64,000 nucleotides of DNA from Pedobacter petrophilus (lineage in GTDB: Bacteria > Bacteroidota > Bacteroidia > Sphingobacteriales > Sphingobacteriaceae): assembly GCF_009674725.1 (NCBI RefSeq), contig NZ_WKKH01000009.1:1-64000 (forward strand), read 5' to 3'. A program made the translations under genes and the position numbers. Below the pieces are notes generated by a model that was not told where the DNA came from, did not search any database, and saw only the letters and a program-made list of their open reading frames with translations. This document shows, in pieces, positions 19,344-27,604 of this stretch (positions are counted from its first letter, which is position 1; each line of letters begins with the position of its first letter).

Positions 19344-19741
19344 ACACAAATTTATGTTTTAATTTTGTTATTTCAATTATTTTATCGATAGTGATGTTAT
19401 TGAATTTTGCATCTTGTTGATTTAAGATGATAATTTTATTTTCTGTATCCCATTCTTCTTCAACAAATTCTACATTTTTCCATTCATATTCCAGCGTGGC
19501 CCTTGTTTTGAAAGAAGGAACGCTCCCTAGCGCTATTTCTGCCAAAATTGAACTAATAGCGATGATGACCATCTATAATTAAATTATCACATACCTTAAT
19601 ATCATCAAATTTAATATTATTGATCATTTTTTTATAAATCCTATTAATGATTGGTATTGATAATTTAGCATGCGAAGAAAGTAAAACGGCTTTTCCTTCA
19701 TTCAAAATATTCCAGATAATTTTATTCGTAATTCGTTCCAT
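19258..19741 (-). pseudogene. ParB/SerK-like 'DGHHRY' protein gene split by a +1 frameshift
   Basis: Two minus-strand frames together make one protein. The first (19741-19553, 62 codons) ends 'NLIIDGHHRY' and then a TAG. The second (19572-19258) continues with 'SSILAEIALGSVPSFKTR'. Removing one T from TATTAG at about 19555-19557 joins them into roughly 145 residues with 'DGHHRYSSILAE' uninterrupted. DGHHR(Y/F) followed by a helix is typical of ParB/sulfiredoxin-fold proteins, including the free serine kinase family. The far C-terminus runs 86 bp into the HAD gene in another frame, so the original stop may also be lost. A recent mutation, an assembly error or true frameshifting are all possible; no classic slippery heptamer is seen. 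Confidence 0.55.
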
Positions 19742-19902
19742 AGTAATTATATTATAGCTACTTTGGAATGTGATTAATAGGAAAGAAGGATCTTTTTCTA
19801 GCAGTTGTTGTATTACCGAACACGGGTAATGTCGTTTAAACCCTAGAAAATGTTAAAAGGCTTTTTTTGTAGAAAGATGGTAGTTAATTTACCATTTTAA
19901 AA

Positions 19903-20445
19903 CTAACAACAATTATAATAAATTTTAACTTTTTGTTCTTTCTCGCTCCATGCAATATACATGTTGTTTTCTTTACCCAAGCGATATTTGAAACCATTTA
20001 ACCGTGATTTTTTAAGTTCCTCATAAAAAGCCTTATCCGGCACATAATCATCAGGCTTATCGGAACGCATAACTGCTGGTTCCAGAAAATTATCTTCGGA
20101 GAAAAAGTTCCCGGCAATGGTTTTGAGAAATGTAATCTGATCTTTTTCTTTTGAAAGATCAACATTTGGATCAGTACTCCCCAGTAAATCAGTGCCTTTG
20201 ATCTTCACATTATAGATTTCTTTACCGTCGGATTTCCTGATGTTGAAAGTCAGCACCATATCTTCCGGCTTTCTTCCGGTCAGTTCAATTTTGAAAGTAT
20301 CCTGAGCATTTAAATCAGAGAACGATTTGGTAACAAGCTGATTAACGTTTTTGAATTCTGCCTGCGCATTATCTTTTTTATCGTTTGACTGACAACCAAT
20401 AAGTAAAATGAAGCAGGTGAGGGCTGGAAGCGAAAATTTTCTCAT
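19903..20445 (-). CDS. Putative lipoprotein of unknown function
   Basis: 180 residues. The N-terminus has a charged start, a hydrophobic core and the lipobox 'FILLIGC' with Cys at about residue 18, so it should be a lipid-anchored protein. After a polar linker ('QSNDKKDNAQAEF') comes a mostly beta domain. Nothing in it points to a catalytic site, and I do not recognise a named family. It lies between the AT-rich HAD cassette and kdsB, on the same strand as both, 68 bp downstream of kdsB, so it may share the kdsB transcript. Confidence 0.75.
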   Translation of the reverse strand: MRKFSLPALTCFILLIGCQSNDKKDNAQAEFKNVNQLVTKSFSDLNAQDTFKIELTGRKPEDMVLTFNIRKSDGKEIYNVKIKGTDLLGSTDPNVDLSKEKDQITFLKTIAGNFFSEDNFLEPAVMRSDKPDDYVPDKAFYEELKKSRLNGFKYRLGKENNMYIAWSEKEQKVKIYYNCC

Positions 20446-20513
20446 GTTCGAATTTACGAATTTTATTTTTTTCTAAAACCAGATTAAGATATTACCAGAA
20501 TTAAGCTACCGGG

Positions 20514-21302
20514 TTAATCCAGTTTTAAAGCTTCTAACAGCTTATTTAACTTTAATAAATCCTCTGGTGTATCTATCGCAACCGTTTCTAAATCAGTTAC
20601 TTTTGTCTGGATGTAGAAGCCGTTTTCGATCCATCGAAGTTGCTCCAGACTTTCTGCAATTTCTAAAGATGATTGTGGTAGTTTAGTAATGGCTTTTAAG
20701 GATTCTTTGCGATAGCCATAAATGCCAATGTGCTTATAGAACTGATGCTTTTCTGCCCAAACGCCGGGCTCTCCACCTCTGATAAAGGGAATAGGACTTC
20801 TGCTGAAATACATCGCTCTACCGTTTACATCGATTACCACTTTCGGACTATTTGGGTTGTAGATACTTTCCTGACTTTGAATAGGTTTAATTAACGTAGC
20901 TAGCTCCACTTTTTCTTCAGCAAAGCAGCTTGCCAGTAAATCAATCTGTGCAGGTTCAATAAAAGGTTCATCACCTTGAATATTAATTACAATATCGAAT
21001 TCCGGTAACTGTTCAATTACTTCTGCGCACCTGTCTGTACCACTTTGATGATGTGGTGCCGTAAACACAAACTCACCTCCAAATTTTTCAACTTCATCGG
21101 CAATTCGTTGATCATCTGTAGCGATTACAACTTTAGTTAAACTTTTTGATTTTAAAGCTTGCTCGTAAACCCGTTGAATCATACTTTTACCAGCAATATC
21201 TACCAGTGGTTTCCCCGGGAAACGGGTAGACGCGTATCTTGCCGGAATAATTCCTATGATTTTTAAATCTGTTGTTGGAGATACTGAATTAATATCCTTC
21301 AT
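20514..21302 (-). CDS. kdsB: 3-deoxy-manno-octulosonate cytidylyltransferase (CMP-Kdo synthetase)
   Basis: 262 residues. It activates Kdo with CTP for lipopolysaccharide inner-core synthesis in the cytoplasm. The nucleotidyltransferase start is 'IIGIIPARYASTRFPGKPL', followed by 'VVIATDDQRI', 'DIVINIQGDEPFI' with the metal-binding Asp, and 'YFSRSPIPFIR'. The C-terminal 'HIGIYGYRKESL' and 'QSSLEIAESLEQLRW' blocks are typical. The N-terminus is about ten residues longer than the core, and the first Met is used because the residues before 'KIIGIIPA' are in frame without a better start. Assignment is firm. Confidence 0.97.
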   Translation of the reverse strand: MKDINSVSPTTDLKIIGIIPARYASTRFPGKPLVDIAGKSMIQRVYEQALKSKSLTKVVIATDDQRIADEVEKFGGEFVFTAPHHQSGTDRCAEVIEQLPEFDIVINIQGDEPFIEPAQIDLLASCFAEEKVELATLIKPIQSQESIYNPNSPKVVIDVNGRAMYFSRSPIPFIRGGEPGVWAEKHQFYKHIGIYGYRKESLKAITKLPQSSLEIAESLEQLRWIENGFYIQTKVTDLETVAIDTPEDLLKLNKLLEALKLD

Positions 21303-21554
21303 GTGTTAGGCCTGGTAGATTTTGTAAAAAACGAAAGTAAATATTATTGCTATAATGAAATATTAAGCCGTATGTGCAAGATTTAAGGTCCAGCCCAGAA
21401 ACCTGATCCTTTTAGGTAAGAAGACTCTTTTATCTTTAAGGTTGAAATAAAATAACCCTAGCTTCCAGTGCAACGGATCACGATCGTCAACTTTTGTTTG
21501 CATAAACATTTTAACTATTTTACCTGGCGCACATCAACATTCCCAACACTTGTG
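21303..21554. other. Intergenic region between deoxynucleoside kinase and kdsB
   Basis: About 250 bp with no credible gene. It separates the kinase gene from kdsB enough that kdsB probably has its own promoter, though no consensus box could be placed. No strong hairpin is evident. Confidence 0.4.
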
Positions 21555-22169
21555 TTAAAACAAGCCGTTTATTTCAGCTTCTATAGATTGAATAACAGCA
21601 CCCAGGTCTTCAGGGTTATTGGTAAAATCCAGTTTATCCTTATCTAAAATAAGCAATTTGCCTAAATCATAATCCTTAATCCATGCTTCATATTTTTCGT
21701 TTAGCTTGGATAAATAATCGATTCTGATTCCCGCTTCATACTCCCGGCCCCGACGTTGAATATTATTAACCAAAGTTGGCACTGATGCGCGTAAATACAC
21801 CAATAAATCCGGTGGTTTAATGAATGAAGTGATGTTGTCGAAAATGGCACGGTAGTTATCGTGGTCACGTGTAGTCATCAGCGCCATATCATGCAGGTTT
21901 TCCGCAAAAATATGCGCATCCTCATAAATGGTTCTATCCTGAATTACATTCCTTTTATTTACCTCAATATCAGTAATTTGCTGAAAGCGGCTATTTAAGA
22001 AATAAATCTGAAGATTGAAGCTCCAGCGTTTCATGTCGCTGTAGAAATCTTCCAGATAAGGATTGTTGTCTACGGTTTCGTACAAAGCTTCCCACCCGTA
22101 ATTCTTCGCTAGTAAACCTGTTAAAGTTGTTTTTCCTGCGCCAATATTTCCTACAATTGCTATGTGCAT
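21555..22169 (-). CDS. Deoxynucleoside kinase (dGK/dAK type)
   Basis: 204 residues. It phosphorylates deoxynucleosides for nucleotide salvage in the cytoplasm. The P-loop 'GNIGAGKT' is at residues 7-14, followed by 'WEALYETVDNNPYLEDFY', where the Glu is the likely general base. The family motif 'VIQDRTIYEDAHIFA' gives the Asp-Arg pair, and the LID region has 'RRGREYEAGI'. The sequence is of the bacterial deoxyadenosine/deoxyguanosine kinase group rather than thymidine kinase. It lies 83 bp after trpS on the same strand, with word-repeat DNA in the gap. Confidence 0.93.
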   Translation of the reverse strand: MHIAIVGNIGAGKTTLTGLLAKNYGWEALYETVDNNPYLEDFYSDMKRWSFNLQIYFLNSRFQQITDIEVNKRNVIQDRTIYEDAHIFAENLHDMALMTTRDHDNYRAIFDNITSFIKPPDLLVYLRASVPTLVNNIQRRGREYEAGIRIDYLSKLNEKYEAWIKDYDLGKLLILDKDKLDFTNNPEDLGAVIQSIEAEINGLF

Positions 22170-22177
22170 TCTTTTTA

Positions 22178-22241
22178 GATATGAGATGTGAGATATTGGA
22201 TATGAGCTTAAGCAATTGCCCTTAATCCAATATTTCCAATC
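22178..22241. repeat. Word-repeat hairpin, locus 4
   Basis: In the gap between trpS and the kinase gene, the words GATATGAGATGTGAGATATT and GGATATGAG (22178-22206) are followed by the inverted segment AATCCAATATTTCCAATC (22224-22241). AGATATTGGAT (22191-22201) can pair with ATCCAATATTT at 22225-22235 through a G-T pair. Confidence 0.45.
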
Positions 22242-22252
22242 TATTTAATTAA

Positions 22253-23251
22253 TTAAAAACTCTTAAACCCGATTAATTTACGAACTTCTCTAATGGTTTG
22301 TTGGGCACTTTCGCGTGCCTTTAAAGCGCCATGTTTAGCCACCTGTCTTAAGTAAAGATCATCCTTCGAAATCTCTTCGATACGCTCTCTGATGGGCGAA
22401 TTGAAAACAATCATGTCTTCTGCAAGCTGTTTTTTCATATCGCCGTAACGGATTTGCATTTTATTGTATAAGCCATCAAAATGTTCAACGGTATCAGCAG
22501 TAGAAACGATCTTCATTAAATCGAATAAATTCTGAATAGCTTCCGGCTTTTCCTGGTTTTCTTCCGTCGGGCCACTATCACTTACCGCCCGGGAAACTTT
22601 TTTACGGATAATCTCCGGACTATCTGATAAATAAATACAGTTTCCGTCGCCATCTGATTTGCTCATTTTGCCTTTTCCTTCCAATCCCGGCACCTTAACA
22701 AGGTTCTCAGCATAGTTAAAAGCAAAAGATTCAGGAAAAAAATCAGCGTTATACATTCTATTGAAACGGTTCCCAAAGTTGCGGGTCATTTCTAAATGCT
22801 GTTCCTGATCTTTCCCTACAGGAACTTTTGTAGCCCTGTGGATTAAAATATCAGCAGCCATTAAAGTCGGGTAGGTTAACAAACCTGCGTTAACGTTATC
22901 AGGGTTCGATCTTATTTTTTCTTTGAAGGATGCACTGCGTTCAAGTTCACCCAGGTAGGCATTCATGTTAAGATATAAGTAGAGTTCAGAAACTTCAGGC
23001 ACGTCACTTTGTACGTAAATTGTCGTCTCCTCCGGATTAATGCCGCAGGCCAGGTATTCTACCAAAACATGGCGCACATAGCCGTGTAAATCTCCGGGAG
23101 TTGGATGTGTGGTTAAAGAATGAAGGTCTGCAATAAAAAAGTAGCAGTTATAATCATACTGCATCTTCACAAAATTGGTCACTGCACCAAAATAATTCCC
23201 TAAATGTAGCTTTCCCGTTGGCCGAATGCCACTCACCACTGTTTCTTTCAT
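22253..23251 (-). CDS. trpS: Tryptophanyl-tRNA synthetase
   Basis: 332 residues, the normal size for bacterial TrpRS, a class I aminoacyl-tRNA synthetase. The nucleotide-binding signature in its variant form is at the N-terminus ('SGIRPTGKLHLGNYFGA', the HIGH equivalent), and the KMSKS loop is exact in 'GKGKMSKSDG'. 'CYFFIADLHSLTTHPTP' and 'AADILIHRATKVPVGKDQEQH' are also characteristic. It is the first gene of a leftward run with the deoxynucleoside kinase. No paralogue is seen in the window. Confidence 0.98.
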   Translation of the reverse strand: MKETVVSGIRPTGKLHLGNYFGAVTNFVKMQYDYNCYFFIADLHSLTTHPTPGDLHGYVRHVLVEYLACGINPEETTIYVQSDVPEVSELYLYLNMNAYLGELERSASFKEKIRSNPDNVNAGLLTYPTLMAADILIHRATKVPVGKDQEQHLEMTRNFGNRFNRMYNADFFPESFAFNYAENLVKVPGLEGKGKMSKSDGDGNCIYLSDSPEIIRKKVSRAVSDSGPTEENQEKPEAIQNLFDLMKIVSTADTVEHFDGLYNKMQIRYGDMKKQLAEDMIVFNSPIRERIEEISKDDLYLRQVAKHGALKARESAQQTIREVRKLIGFKSF

Positions 23252-23302
23252 AATGGCACGAAATTAAAAATAAAAAACAAGCAATGTATAAGATCGTGTT
23301 AA

Positions 23303-23440
23303 TTTTATATCAATAGATTCACTTTATGGGGAACACCTGACGAATCTGCAAAAACCATTGTAAATCTGCATGCGGACGAATACAGAAACCAGAAAAACAA
23401 TCGCTCATTAAATCAGGCAATTGCCTTGTTCAACGGCTAA
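23303..23440 (+). pseudogene. Possible short gene remnant without a start codon
   Basis: Within the 317-bp gap between trpS and plsC one plus-strand frame runs about 45 codons to a TAA at 23438. It reads protein-like ('LWGTPDESAKTIVNLHADEY', then 'SLNQAIALFNG'), with balanced composition and amphipathic helices, but has no ATG, GTG or TTG in a sensible place. It may be the tail of a decayed gene. The rest of the gap shows nothing beyond AT-rich DNA that should hold the trpS and plsC promoters. I do not recognise the family. Confidence 0.25.
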
Positions 23441-23568
23441 AATAGTCGTTTCCATCTTCGTTTTCCAAATTGGCAGTTAAAGAGTTTAAAGGATTCATGC
23501 ACCTAATTTTAAAAAATAGTTTACATCAGAAGCGAATTTGTCGTGCTAATTTATATTTTTGATCACAT

Positions 23569-24297
23569 ATGATTAAACTCTTAAGGCAGTTCCACAGGTT
23601 TTGGTATCTTTTCTGGATCATCTTTTTTTTCGCCTTGTTTTATCCGCTCTACTATATTACTTCCAGAAGTGAAAAATATTATGGCATACTCAATGTATGC
23701 CGGAAGTTGAATAGCTTCTTATGCAGTTGCTTTTCGGGCGTGTTTTTTTCTTTCAAATATGAAGAGCAGCTGGATCATAAGCAGACTTATATTTATTGCG
23801 CCAATCATAGTTCTAATCTGGATATTATGATTATGTGCATCATGGCACATGGGAAATTTCATTTTATGGGAAAGGATGAATTATTAAACCATCCGGTGCT
23901 GGGAATTTTCTTTAAAACGATAGATATTTCGGTAAACCGGGATAGTAAGATTTCAGCTTTCAGGGCCTTTAAAAAAGCCGGTGAAAATTTAGAGAAGGGG
24001 ATGAGCCTCATTATTTTTCCCGAAGGGAAAATAGACGTTCACTATCCACCAAAATTAGGAGAATTTAAGAATGGTCCTTTCCGGTTGGCTATAGATAAAA
24101 ATATCTCACTGGTTCCGGTAAGTATAACCAATGTTTGGAAAATCAACTGGGATGATGGTTCTCAATACGGAAGTAAGCCCGGAATTTGCGATATTTACGT
24201 CCACAAACCCATTAATACCGCTGTTTTGGCCATTGATGATGCTGATGTTTTAAAAGAGCAGGTTTTTAAATTAATAGATAGTAAATTAATAAAATGA
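23569..24297 (+). CDS. 1-acyl-sn-glycerol-3-phosphate acyltransferase (PlsC family)
   Basis: 242 residues. This family transfers an acyl chain to lysophosphatidic acid or a related acceptor at the inner membrane. One strong hydrophobic segment lies at about residues 12-31. The catalytic HX4D motif is His80-Asp85 in 'CANHSSNLD', and the second conserved block is 'LIIFPEGKI'. The later 'FKNGPFRLAIDKNISLVPV' matches motif IV. It overlaps gatC by 4 bp (ATGA), so the two are translationally coupled. The exact acceptor lipid is not determined by sequence. Confidence 0.9.
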   Translation: MIKLLRQFHRFWYLFWIIFFFALFYPLYYITSRSEKYYGILNVCRKLNSFLCSCFSGVFFSFKYEEQLDHKQTYIYCANHSSNLDIMIMCIMAHGKFHFMGKDELLNHPVLGIFFKTIDISVNRDSKISAFRAFKKAGENLEKGMSLIIFPEGKIDVHYPPKLGEFKNGPFRLAIDKNISLVPVSITNVWKINWDDGSQYGSKPGICDIYVHKPINTAVLAIDDADVLKEQVFKLIDSKLIK

Positions 24298-24584
24298 ATT
24301 TAGACGCAAAAACAATATACAAAATAGCTGATTTGGCCAGAATCCACATCGATGAAAAGGAAGTGGATACATTGATTCCAGAGATGAATAAAATTTTATC
24401 TTTTATGGAAAAGTTGAATGAACTTGACACATCTGATGTAAAGCCATTGGTTTATATGAATGAAGCCACAAATGTTTGGCGTGAGGATGTTGTTAAGCAA
24501 GAAATTTCTACTGAAGACGGCTTAAAAAATGCAGCGAAGCACAATGATCAATTTTTTATGGTACCTAAAATCATCGAAAAATAA
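24294..24584 (+). CDS. gatC: Aspartyl/glutamyl-tRNA amidotransferase subunit C
   Basis: 96 residues, the expected size. GatC stabilises the GatA-GatB amidotransferase, which converts Glu-tRNA(Gln) and/or Asp-tRNA(Asn) to the amide forms. The sequence has the family pattern: an N-terminal helix 'IYKIADLARIHIDEKEVD', 'ILSFMEKLNELDTSDVKPL', and a C-terminal 'KNAAKHNDQFFMVPKII' that wraps between GatA and GatB. gatA and gatB are not in the window, so the subunits are encoded apart. It is coupled to the upstream acyltransferase by a 4-bp overlap. Confidence 0.95.
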   Translation: MNLDAKTIYKIADLARIHIDEKEVDTLIPEMNKILSFMEKLNELDTSDVKPLVYMNEATNVWREDVVKQEISTEDGLKNAAKHNDQFFMVPKIIEK

Positions 24585-24699
24585 CTTCATAATAATAACT
24601 TTGAAAATGTGCCGAATGGAGATGAGCCAGTTTCTCGCAGGCATTTTTTTAAAGACTTGTAACATCTCACCCGCTAAGCCTGTCTAAACAAGAAAAACC

Positions 24700-25410
24700 A
24701 TGGAGCAACCACTCATTACCATAAAAGAAATCGGGCGTAAATATGTCATCGGATCTGAAGTTATCCATGCCCTGAAGTCGGTTTCTTTGGATATTAATAA
24801 AGGAGAATTTGTTGCTTTGATGGGCCCTTCCGGTTCTGGAAAATCGACATTAATGAATATATTAGGCTGTTTAGATACCCCTTCTAGTGGTACTTACATC
24901 TTAAACGGAACCAACGTTAGCCATATGACAGATGATGCATTGGCCGAGGTTCGTAACCAGGAAATAGGTTTTGTTTTTCAAACGTTCAACTTACTTCCAA
25001 GATCTACAGCATTGGATAATGTGGCCTTACCGCTCATTTATGCCGGTACAAGTAAAAAAGACAGGCAGGCCAGGGCGGCTAAAGCGTTAGAAAATGTGAA
25101 CCTGGGTAACCGGATGGATCACAAACCAAATGAGTTATCTGGTGGACAGCGCCAAAGAGTAGCTGTAGCGAGAGCGTTAATTAACGATCCATCCATCATT
25201 CTTGCCGATGAACCCACTGGTAACCTTGACACCAAAACATCAATTGAAATTATGGGTTTACTGGAAGAAATTCACAGTAAAGGAAATACCATCATTCTGG
25301 TTACACATGAGGAAGATATTGCACAGCATGCCCACAGAATTGTACGGATGCGCGATGGACTAATCGAAAACGATTACCTCAATACAGACATTAAAAATGT
25401 TTCTCCGTGA
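24700..25410 (+). CDS. ABC transporter ATP-binding protein (MacB/LolD type)
   Basis: 236 residues. Walker A is at 42-50 ('GPSGSGKST'), the signature is '[15 protein letters not shown]', and Walker B is '[13 protein letters not shown]' followed by an H-loop in '[10 protein letters not shown]'. '[18 protein letters not shown]' is typical of the MacB/LolD/FtsE branch, which powers transmembrane mechanotransmission rather than simple substrate transport. No permease is adjacent; the FtsX/MacB-type permease at 28933-30177 on the same strand is the nearest candidate partner. The product is cytoplasmic and binds the inner membrane through its partner. Confidence 0.93.
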   Translation: MEQPLITIKEIGRKYVIGSEVIHALKSVSLDINKGEFVALMGPSGSGKSTLMNILGCLDTPSSGTYILNGTNVSHMTDDALAEVRNQEIGFVFQTFNLLPRSTALDNVALPLIYAGTSKKDRQARAAKALENVNLGNRMDHKPNELSGGQRQRVAVARALINDPSIILADEPTGNLDTKTSIEIMGLLEEIHSKGNTIILVTHEEDIAQHAHRIVRMRDGLIENDYLNTDIKNVSP

Positions 25411-25460
25411 TTGCAGGCACTTCAAGACAGTGGCAGCGATTTTGAGAAAATTAACTAAGG

Positions 25461-25528
25461 CGTATGGTATAAGGTTTAAGGCGTAAGGTTTTACCCTAAA
25501 CCTTATACCTTCAACCTTTAACCTTTCT
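25461..25528. repeat. Word-repeat hairpin, locus 5
   Basis: Between the ABC ATPase and adenosyltransferase genes. A perfect 13-bp inverted pair, GGTATAAGGTTTA (25466-25478) and TAAACCTTATACC (25497-25509), encloses an 18-nt loop. It is flanked by further copies of related words (GGCGTAAGGTTT on the left; TTCAACCTTTAACCTTTC on the right). It may end the ATPase transcript. Confidence 0.55.
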
Positions 25529-25530
25529 AA

Positions 25531-26079
25531 ATGAAGATCTATACTAAAACAGGCGACAAAGGTCAAACCTCCTTAATTGGTGGCACCCGTGTTCCAAAGT
25601 TCCATTTGCGGATTGATACCTACGGCACGGTAGACGAATTGAACTCGTACATTGGGTTAATTATGTGTCAGGAGATCAATGAGCAATACCAGCAGTTGTT
25701 AAAAGAAATTCAGGATCGTTTATTTACTATCGGCGCATCACTGGCTGCTGATCCGGAAAAATCAATAATGAAGATCCCTGATTTGAAGGATTCGGACATT
25801 ACATTATTAGAAAATGAGATTGACAGCATGAATGAATTGCTGCCTCCACTGAAACATTTTGTTCTACCTGGCGGCAATACAGTGGTTTCCTACTGCCATA
25901 TTGCTAGGTGTGTTTGCCGGAGAGCGGAGCGTTTGACTGTAGAACTGGCAGAAAATAGCTTTGTAGAGGAGCGGGTTACCGTATATTTAAATCGTTTAAG
26001 CGACTATCTATTCGTTTTGGCACGAAAACTGAATATGGATTTTGCGGCGGAAGAAAACATTTGGATCCCCCGTGTTTAA
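25531..26079 (+). CDS. Cob(I)alamin adenosyltransferase, PduO type
   Basis: 182 residues. It transfers the adenosyl group of ATP to cob(I)alamin to make adenosylcobalamin. The N-terminal ATP-binding signature is 'KIYTKTGDKGQTSLIGG', followed by 'TYGTVDELNSYIG', 'FVLPGGN' and the C-terminal 'RAERLTVEL' and 'YLNRLSDYLFVLARKLN' helices. All are standard for PduO-type enzymes. Adenosylcobalamin is also the expected cofactor of the CarH-like regulator at 38362 in this window, although the genes are not linked. Confidence 0.96.
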   Translation: MKIYTKTGDKGQTSLIGGTRVPKFHLRIDTYGTVDELNSYIGLIMCQEINEQYQQLLKEIQDRLFTIGASLAADPEKSIMKIPDLKDSDITLLENEIDSMNELLPPLKHFVLPGGNTVVSYCHIARCVCRRAERLTVELAENSFVEERVTVYLNRLSDYLFVLARKLNMDFAAEENIWIPRV

Positions 26080-26164
26080 AAGTTGAAAAATAAGTTTGTT
26101 TTGCTCAAAAATTTTAATATACTTTGCGCATTATTAAGAACAAGCATTTAATTGAATTGAAGAT

Positions 26165-26386
26165 ATGTATTGGACATTAGAATTAGCATCGCACTTGGAA
26201 GACGCACCTTGGCCTGCAACTAAAGATGAATTAATTGATTACGGTATCCGCTCTGGTGCTCCTGTTGAGGTTATCGAGAATTTACAGGCATTAGAAGATG
26301 ATGGCGAACCTTATGAAACCATTGAAGAAATCTGGCCTGATTATCCAACTAAAGAAGATTTCTTCTTTAATGAGGATGAATACTAA
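26165..26386 (+). CDS. DUF2795 family protein
   Basis: 73 residues, acidic, without signal or membrane segment. The sequence 'LASHLEDAPWPATKDELIDY' and the following 'SGAPVEVIENLQALEDDGE' are the typical DUF2795 pattern: a helical protein with alternating short helices and a very acidic C-terminus ('EEIWPDYPTKEDFFFNEDEY'). The family is widely conserved in Bacteroidota and its function is unknown. It is followed directly by an intrinsic terminator. Confidence 0.88.
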   Translation: MYWTLELASHLEDAPWPATKDELIDYGIRSGAPVEVIENLQALEDDGEPYETIEEIWPDYPTKEDFFFNEDEY

Positions 26387-26402
26387 GGATTAAAGAAATA
26401 TT

Positions 26403-26435
26403 AACCGCTCAGCCAAAAAGTTGAGCGGTTTTTTT
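26403..26435 (+). terminator. Intrinsic terminator after the DUF2795 gene
   Basis: A 9-bp stem AACCGCTCA/TGAGCGGTT (26403-26411 and 26422-26430), then seven T residues up to 26435. It begins 16 bp past the stop codon. Confidence 0.85.
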
Positions 26436-26678
26436 GTGCCATGGCTTATGGGCTTCTGCAAGATGGCTAAGAAGCTAACGCTACTTAGTTTGGTTGCCCT
26501 ACACTGTCCCTTTAAATGATTGTTCCTTTTATGGATCATAATACTTGATTCCTGAAAGCCCCCATTCCCTTGAAGAATAAATGATTAAGTGAGTATAGAA
26601 AAAAAATATTTACATTTTCTAAACAAAACTATTTTGTTCGTGTTAATACATCAACATTCAATTAAAAAAATTAACACT

Positions 26679-26837
26679 ATGGGAAATTTATTGTATTTAG
26701 TAGCAGTGGTATTGGTTATATTATGGGTAATCGGATTTTTATTCCACGGATTTGGAGATGTAGGTAACATCATCCACGTTTTATTAGTAATCGCAGTAAT
26801 TGCAATCTTGCTAAAAGTTATTGGCAGAGCAACCTAA
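26679..26837 (+). CDS. Small hydrophobic membrane protein (lmo0937 family)
   Basis: 52 residues from the ATG at 26679; an upstream in-frame ATG-like extension gives 30 residues with no family resemblance and is not used. Two hydrophobic helices span most of the protein ('LLYLVAVVLVILWVIGFLFH' and 'VLLVIAVIAILLKVIG') with the central 'GFGDVGNIIH' turn typical of the lmo0937/DUF5670 family. Members are often stress-induced in other bacteria. The gene is isolated and ends at a strong bidirectional terminator. Confidence 0.85.
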   Translation: MGNLLYLVAVVLVILWVIGFLFHGFGDVGNIIHVLLVIAVIAILLKVIGRAT

Positions 26838-26892
26838 GATATATTTAGGAATATTCGCCCTATTGAGATAAAGTTTATCGGGCAGGCGAATT

Positions 26893-26928
26893 AGAAAAGG
26901 TGTTTCATTTTTGTGAAACACCTTTTCT
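26893..26928. terminator. Bidirectional intrinsic terminator
   Basis: A perfect 15-bp stem (26893-26907 with 26914-26928) and 6-nt loop lies between the convergent small membrane protein gene and ispD. The A-run in the left arm and T-run in the right arm give U-tracts in both directions. Confidence 0.88.
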
Positions 26929-26934
26929 TTTGAA

Positions 26935-27600
26935 TTAACTTCTTAATAAAAGTTCTGCTAATTCTAAATCTATTGGGTAGGTGATCTTAATATTGTTTCG
27001 CTCACCTTCTAGAATATTGATTTCTTCATTCAGCGCTTCAACAACGCTGGCATCGTCTGTAAAATGGCTGGCGAAATCCTGCTGATAAGCTGCCTTCAAT
27101 ATCTTCAGGCTAAAAGTCTGAGGAGTTTGTACTAGGTAGATTTCATCGCGCCTTAAAGCCGACGATTTTTCATTTCTAAGCATTCGGACACTATCACTGG
27201 ACTGAACAGCTGCGATCACATTTCCAAATGCTTCAGCGCGTTTAAAACAGTTGTCGATCAGTTCTTTTGAAACCAAAGGCCGAACGGCATCATGAATGGC
27301 AACAAAACTATCATCATTGATACAATCGACAGCATTTTTAACTGAATAAAAACGCTCTGTTCCGCCATCAATTACCTCATGTGGAATGCGGAAGTTAAAT
27401 TCATCACAAAGCCTTCTCCAGTATCCCTGTTGATCTTTATTTAAAACCAGTAAAATTTTAGGTTGTGTATCGCTTTGCGCAAAAGCCTTGATGGTGTGCA
27501 TCAGAACCGGCAGGTTCTTCAATATCAGGAATTGTTTTGGGGTTTCTGTCTGCATCCGATTGCCAGAACCGCCTGCTACAATAATAGCGTAATATTTCAT
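26935..27600 (-). CDS. ispD: 2-C-methyl-D-erythritol 4-phosphate cytidylyltransferase
   Basis: 221 residues from the ATG at 27600. It is the third enzyme of the MEP isoprenoid pathway, joining CTP with methylerythritol phosphate. The CTP-binding start is 'YAIIVAGGSGNRMQTETPKQ', followed by 'DGGTERFYSVKNAVD' and 'FVAIHDAVRPLV'; 'VQTPQTFSLKILKAAYQQ' and 'FTDDASVVEA' are also conserved. It therefore feeds the isoprenoid pool used by the crtB/idi locus at 39-40.6 kb. queA lies upstream on the same strand across a word-repeat spacer. Confidence 0.97.
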   Translation of the reverse strand: MKYYAIIVAGGSGNRMQTETPKQFLILKNLPVLMHTIKAFAQSDTQPKILLVLNKDQQGYWRRLCDEFNFRIPHEVIDGGTERFYSVKNAVDCINDDSFVAIHDAVRPLVSKELIDNCFKRAEAFGNVIAAVQSSDSVRMLRNEKSSALRRDEIYLVQTPQTFSLKILKAAYQQDFASHFTDDASVVEALNEEINILEGERNNIKITYPIDLELAELLLRS

Positions 27601-27604
27601 CAAA

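Noticed and set aside
19553..19572. Programmed ribosomal frameshift in the ParB-like gene
   Set aside because: No slippery heptamer or following stable structure is visible at the junction; a simple T insertion is the simpler reading, so this was kept only as a possibility.
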